Below the pieces are notes generated by a model. That model was not told where the DNA came from and ran no database searches. It saw only the letters and a list, made by a program, of their open reading frames with translations. Shown piece by piece: positions 41,540-44,029 of a DNA stretch of 44,029 bases. How positions within the stretch are numbered: the stretch's first letter is position 1; each line of letters opens with the position of its first letter. This DNA comes from an uncultured bacterium (GTDB lineage: Bacteria > Verrucomicrobiota > Kiritimatiellia > RFP12 > UBA1067), in assembly GCA_902800055.1 (NCBI GenBank), contig CADCCW010000015.1, positions 1 through 44,029 on the forward strand, written 5' to 3'. Both the position numbers and the translations under genes were made by a program.

Positions 41540-43069
41540 TCAGTCGCCTCCGATCACGCGGTCGATGACGCTGATGTACTCCCACTTCGGCTCGTCGCTG
41601 GTGCCGCGGAGCCGGAACTCCAGGAGCAGCTTGGTGAACGGCCAGGTGAGCGGGTGGAGGATCTTGCCCATCACGGAGTCCTTCTTGGAGAACTGCACCC
41701 GGGCGGTGTAGTCAAGCCGCTCGTTGACGGAGTCGAAGTAGCCGTACATCTTGATCGAGAAGACGGAACCCTCGATGTAGACATTGTCGCTCTTGACGAT
41801 GCCGTTCTCGATGACGTAGTCGCAGGAGGCCTGGGTGGAGTCGGTGATGAGCGAGAAGCCAGGGACCTTCTCCGCCAGCAGCTCGAGGAGTCCGGCGAAG
41901 CCCTTGAGGCGCATAAGCTGGCCGTTGCGGATGGAGAGGTGTCCCTCGCCGTTGAGCTTCGACTTGTCGTCGCCCATGTCGCGCGGAAAGCGGAAGACGA
42001 GGCTGCACTCGGAGTCGCCGTAGACGTCGCGGTCGACGTAGTCGCCCTCGAAGCCGCCGATGCGGATGAGGTCGGCGACGGGAAGCGCGCTCTTGGCGGT
42101 GACGCGCACGGTGTTGAAGCCGTTGGTGCCCTCGACCTCGACGGTGCCTTCAAGGGTATGGTCGGTGGCGCCGAGGGCGGTGATGGGGCCGAAGGTGTGG
42201 GTGTAGTTGAGGCTTTCGCCGCGGGTGTAGACGTGGAGACGGAGCTTGCCGTCGGCGCGCTGGAGCGGGACCTGGTTGTACTCGCCGAGCTTCGGGTGGA
42301 GGCCGAGCTCCATGTCAAAGTCGTTGTTGACGAGGTTGACCTTCCACGAGCAGGTCGACGGCACCGCGCCCTGCACGCCGGTGAAGCCGTCGATGTAGGG
42401 GAGCGCCGAGGGGACGTCGATCGTCTCGAGGAGCGGGCGGATGTGCTGCTGTCGCGCATCGCCGTGGACTTCACCGACAAGCTCCTGCACCGCGAAGTCC
42501 AAGGTGAGCCGCCCTTCGAGCGCGGCGGTTTCGCCGGCGGTGAACCAGTCGATGCGGACATTGTCCACGCAGAGACGGTTGCCGACGGCGAAGACGTCCG
42601 CCGTGACGCGCGACGGCGCGACGGAGAGGATGTCGGGGCGGTCGAGGAGCAGCGCAAAGTGGGGTATGTCGGGGATGGCGAAGTCGACCGGCGCGTTGCG
42701 CTCGCTGTTGCCGGGCTCGTAGTAGCCGTCGTGCAGGTGCTTGATCATTAGGCGCTTGGCGACGACGCGGCGCTGGACAGGCATGACGGCGATCTCATCG
42801 GCCGAGACGAGTGGCTCGATGCGGTTTAAGCGCGTGCGGTCATAGAGGCGGAAGTCGCTCACCACGAAGCCGTCCATAAAGCCGAACGATGCGCGCTCGA
42901 CGTGGAGGACCAAGGTTTCGGGGAGAAACGCCGCGGCGGCGCGGCAGAGCAGCGAGGCTGGGAGGCGCTGGGAGCGGAAGAAGAGGGAGACGAGGAAGAC
43001 GACGAGCGCCAGCAGCAGCCAGAAAAGCGTCTTCAGAAGGATCGACAGCAGCCTTACCACCACTTTCAT
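41540..43069 (-). CDS. AsmA-like envelope protein
   Basis: The 509-residue product has one N-terminal membrane helix (LLKTLFWLLLALVVFLVSLFF, given as residues ~11-31). A long beta-rich region follows, with a C-terminal part resembling AsmA/YhdP-type proteins (GEGHLSIRNGQL, FSLITDSTQASCDYVIENGIV, YTARVQFSKK). Such proteins span the periplasm and help move lipids between the membranes of diderm bacteria; membership here is by pattern only. SD GGAAAGGA lies just before the ATG. It directly follows tRNA-Glu and is coupled to rsmA. Confidence 0.75.
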   Translation of the reverse strand: MKVVVRLLSILLKTLFWLLLALVVFLVSLFFRSQRLPASLLCRAAAAFLPETLVLHVERASFGFMDGFVVSDFRLYDRTRLNRIEPLVSADEIAVMPVQRRVVAKRLMIKHLHDGYYEPGNSERNAPVDFAIPDIPHFALLLDRPDILSVAPSRVTADVFAVGNRLCVDNVRIDWFTAGETAALEGRLTLDFAVQELVGEVHGDARQQHIRPLLETIDVPSALPYIDGFTGVQGAVPSTCSWKVNLVNNDFDMELGLHPKLGEYNQVPLQRADGKLRLHVYTRGESLNYTHTFGPITALGATDHTLEGTVEVEGTNGFNTVRVTAKSALPVADLIRIGGFEGDYVDRDVYGDSECSLVFRFPRDMGDDKSKLNGEGHLSIRNGQLMRLKGFAGLLELLAEKVPGFSLITDSTQASCDYVIENGIVKSDNVYIEGSVFSIKMYGYFDSVNERLDYTARVQFSKKDSVMGKILHPLTWPFTKLLLEFRLRGTSDEPKWEYISVIDRVIGGD

Positions 43070-43102
43070 ATCGTCCTTTCCGATTTTTGCCTTTGTGCCT
43101 GT

Positions 43103-43177
43103 TGGCAGCCCCTAGGAGAGTCGAACTCCTCTTGCCTGGATGAGAACCAGATGTCCTAGCCGATAGACGAAGGGGCC
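43103..43177 (-). tRNA. tRNA-Glu (CTC)
   Basis: 75 nt including an encoded CCA. The anticodon stem CTGG / CCAG encloses TTCTCAT, giving CUC. The T-arm GAGGAGTTCGACTCTCCT is intact. The acceptor stem GGCCCCT / AGGGGCT begins with a G-U pair. Confidence 0.93.
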
Positions 43178-43184
43178 AGCTTTT

Positions 43185-43269
43185 TGGTGCACCCGGTGGG
43201 ATTTGAACCCACACACCTTGCGGCACCAGAACCTGAATCTGGCGTGTATGCCAATTTCACCACGGGTGC
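43185..43269 (-). tRNA. tRNA-Leu (CAG)
   Basis: 85 nt with a class II variable arm (TGCCGCAAGGTGT region) and encoded CCA. The acceptor GCACCCG / CGGGTGC is perfect. The anticodon loop TTCAGGT gives CAG. Transcription probably starts ~6 nt upstream from the promoter at 43282-43311. Confidence 0.95.
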
Positions 43270-43281
43270 ATTTGTGTGTGT

Positions 43282-43319
43282 AGTATACCAAAAAATTCGG
43301 CCGCGTGTCAAACGCGGCC
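43282..43319 (-). promoter_or_regulatory. Terminator of the 16S-tRNA unit overlapping the tRNA-Leu promoter
   Basis: Minus strand: stem GGCCGCG (43319-43313), loop TTTGACA (43312-43306), stem CGCGGCC (43305-43299), GAA and six T (43295-43290). The loop contains a perfect -35 TTGACA (43311-43306). 18 nt later TGGTATACT provides an extended -10 (43290-43282), sharing the last T of the tract. One 38-bp segment thus ends one unit and starts the next. Confidence 0.85.
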
Positions 43320-43329
43320 TTTCTAAAGC

Positions 43330-43405
43330 TGGTGGAGGTAGTCGGATTCGAACCGGCGACATGCTGCTTGCAAAGCAGCCACTCTACCAACTGAGTTATA
43401 CCCCC
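43330..43405 (-). tRNA. tRNA-Ala (TGC)
   Basis: 76 nt with encoded CCA. The anticodon loop TTTGCAA gives UGC. The acceptor GGGGGTA / TACCTCC contains one G-U. This is the usual 16S-23S spacer tRNA, 8 nt downstream of tRNA-Ile. Confidence 0.96.
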
Positions 43406-43413
43406 GTGAGGTA

Positions 43414-43490
43414 TGGTGGGCCTGACAAGAATCGAACTTGTGACCTCGTCCTTATCAGGGACGCGCTCTAACCAACTGAGCTACAAGCCC
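43414..43490 (-). tRNA. tRNA-Ile (GAT)
   Basis: 77 nt with encoded CCA and anticodon GAU in CTGATAA. Typical first spacer tRNA after 16S. The ~100-nt gap to the 16S end holds processing-type sequence and no gene. Confidence 0.96.
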
Positions 43491-43587
43491 AAAGTGTATC
43501 TGCGGAAGAGAAACGGAACGGTAGCTGCTGTACAAAGGCTTTCACCATCTCCTCCGTAGCCCCGGAGGGCTTGGAGGATGTCTCCTT

Positions 43588-44029
43588 AGAAAGGAGGTGA
43601 TCCAACCGCTGGTTCCCCAACGGTTACCTTGTTACGACTTCATCCCAATCACCACCCACACCTTAGGCGGACAACAAGGCCCGGGAACGCATTCACGGCA
43701 CCGAATGCTGATGCGCCGTTACTAGCAAATCCGACTTCACGGGGTCGGGTTGCAGACCCCGATCTGAACTGGGGCCGGCTCTCTGGGGTTTCCTCCGCCT
43801 CGCGGCATCGGGTCCCTCTGTACCGGCCATTGTAGCACGTGTGCAGCCCTGGACGTAAGGGCCATACTGACTTGACGTCATCCCCACCTTCCTCTTGCGT
43901 GAACAAGCAGTCTGGGACGAGTTCCCGGCTTTACCCGCTGGCAACATCCCAAAGGGGTTGCGTTCGTTGGTGGACTTAACCAAACACCTCACGGCACGAA
44001 CTGACGACAGCCATGCAGCACCTGTGCAG
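43588..44029 (-). rRNA. 16S rRNA, 3' part only, with shortened helix 44
   Basis: The 3' domain is recognisable: the 3' end with anti-SD CCTCCTTTCT, GAAGTCGTAACAAGGTAACC, CGTTCCCGGGCCTTGT, CTGCAACCCGAC, CGTGCTACAATGG, GGGGATGACGTCAA and GTCGTCAG at the right edge. Its 5' part lies outside the window. Between CCTTGT and GAAGTCGTAAC there are only 32 nt, where E. coli has about 97. The universal ACACACCGCCCGTC segment (5' strand of helix 44, decoding site) is absent. The gene is therefore either non-functional or misassembled. Other conserved spots also differ (CAACGAACGCAAC, GGATTTGCTAG). Confidence 0.9.

Overview
The window is a high-GC chromosomal segment with compact operons. It most resembles a fermentative, glycan-degrading bacterium of the Planctomycetes-Verrucomicrobia-Lentisphaerae-Kiritimatiellota (PVC) group. 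That placement is inference from the gene repertoire: a pyrophosphate-type and a second phosphofructokinase, GntR/LacI hybrid regulators, LamG-like secreted proteins, a DUF6528 protein and many secreted glycosidases. No database search was possible. Nearly all genes lie on the minus strand; the exceptions are the left-edge membrane protein and the glycosidase block at 25670-35142.

Layout. 1-5400 is accessory. It holds a partial membrane protein, a His/Pro-rich secreted protein, a MITE-like element, and a Fic AMPylase translationally coupled to an alkyladenine glycosylase. A hipBA toxin-antitoxin pair and two small hypothetical genes follow. 5450-14391 is mostly housekeeping: a diacylglycerol/undecaprenol kinase with an extra C-terminal domain, an orphan Vsr endonuclease, a MoxR ATPase, DnaG primase, a YgjP-type metalloprotease, PPi-dependent phosphofructokinase and glucose-6-phosphate isomerase. 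14488-20123 is a four-gene operon with two paralogous secreted proteins (probable alpha-helical barrel enzymes), a FAD oxidoreductase and a DUF6528 protein. 20237-24187 is a phosphate operon (membrane protein, Na/Pi cotransporter with PhoU domain, PhoB-like regulator, PhoR-like kinase) whose genes are joined by 4-nt overlaps. 24233-25603 is a second phosphofructokinase.

25670-35142 (+ strand) is a carbohydrate locus. It has a GntR/LacI-type regulator, a GH106-like glycoside hydrolase, a duplicated LamG-like protein and a 1240-residue GH20-GH2 fusion that unites beta-hexosaminidase and beta-galactosidase in one secreted chain. 35143-38940 is a second accessory patch. It contains higBA between 39-bp direct repeats, decayed C-terminal fragments of a large helicase/restriction-like protein, a secreted trypsin-like protease, and upstream of it a run of seven hairpins behind a consensus promoter, which is a candidate structured RNA. 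39071-44029 holds ettA, rsmA, an AsmA-like gene, tRNA-Glu, tRNA-Leu, tRNA-Ala, tRNA-Ile and the 3' part of a 16S rRNA. That 16S lacks most of helix 44, and no 23S follows.

Two promoter themes recur. Many first genes have an extended -10 box (TGGTATAAT or close) only 6-9 nt before the start codon, which predicts leaderless mRNAs, whereas operon-internal genes have Shine-Dalgarno (SD) sequences. In several places a terminator hairpin and the next promoter occupy the same DNA.
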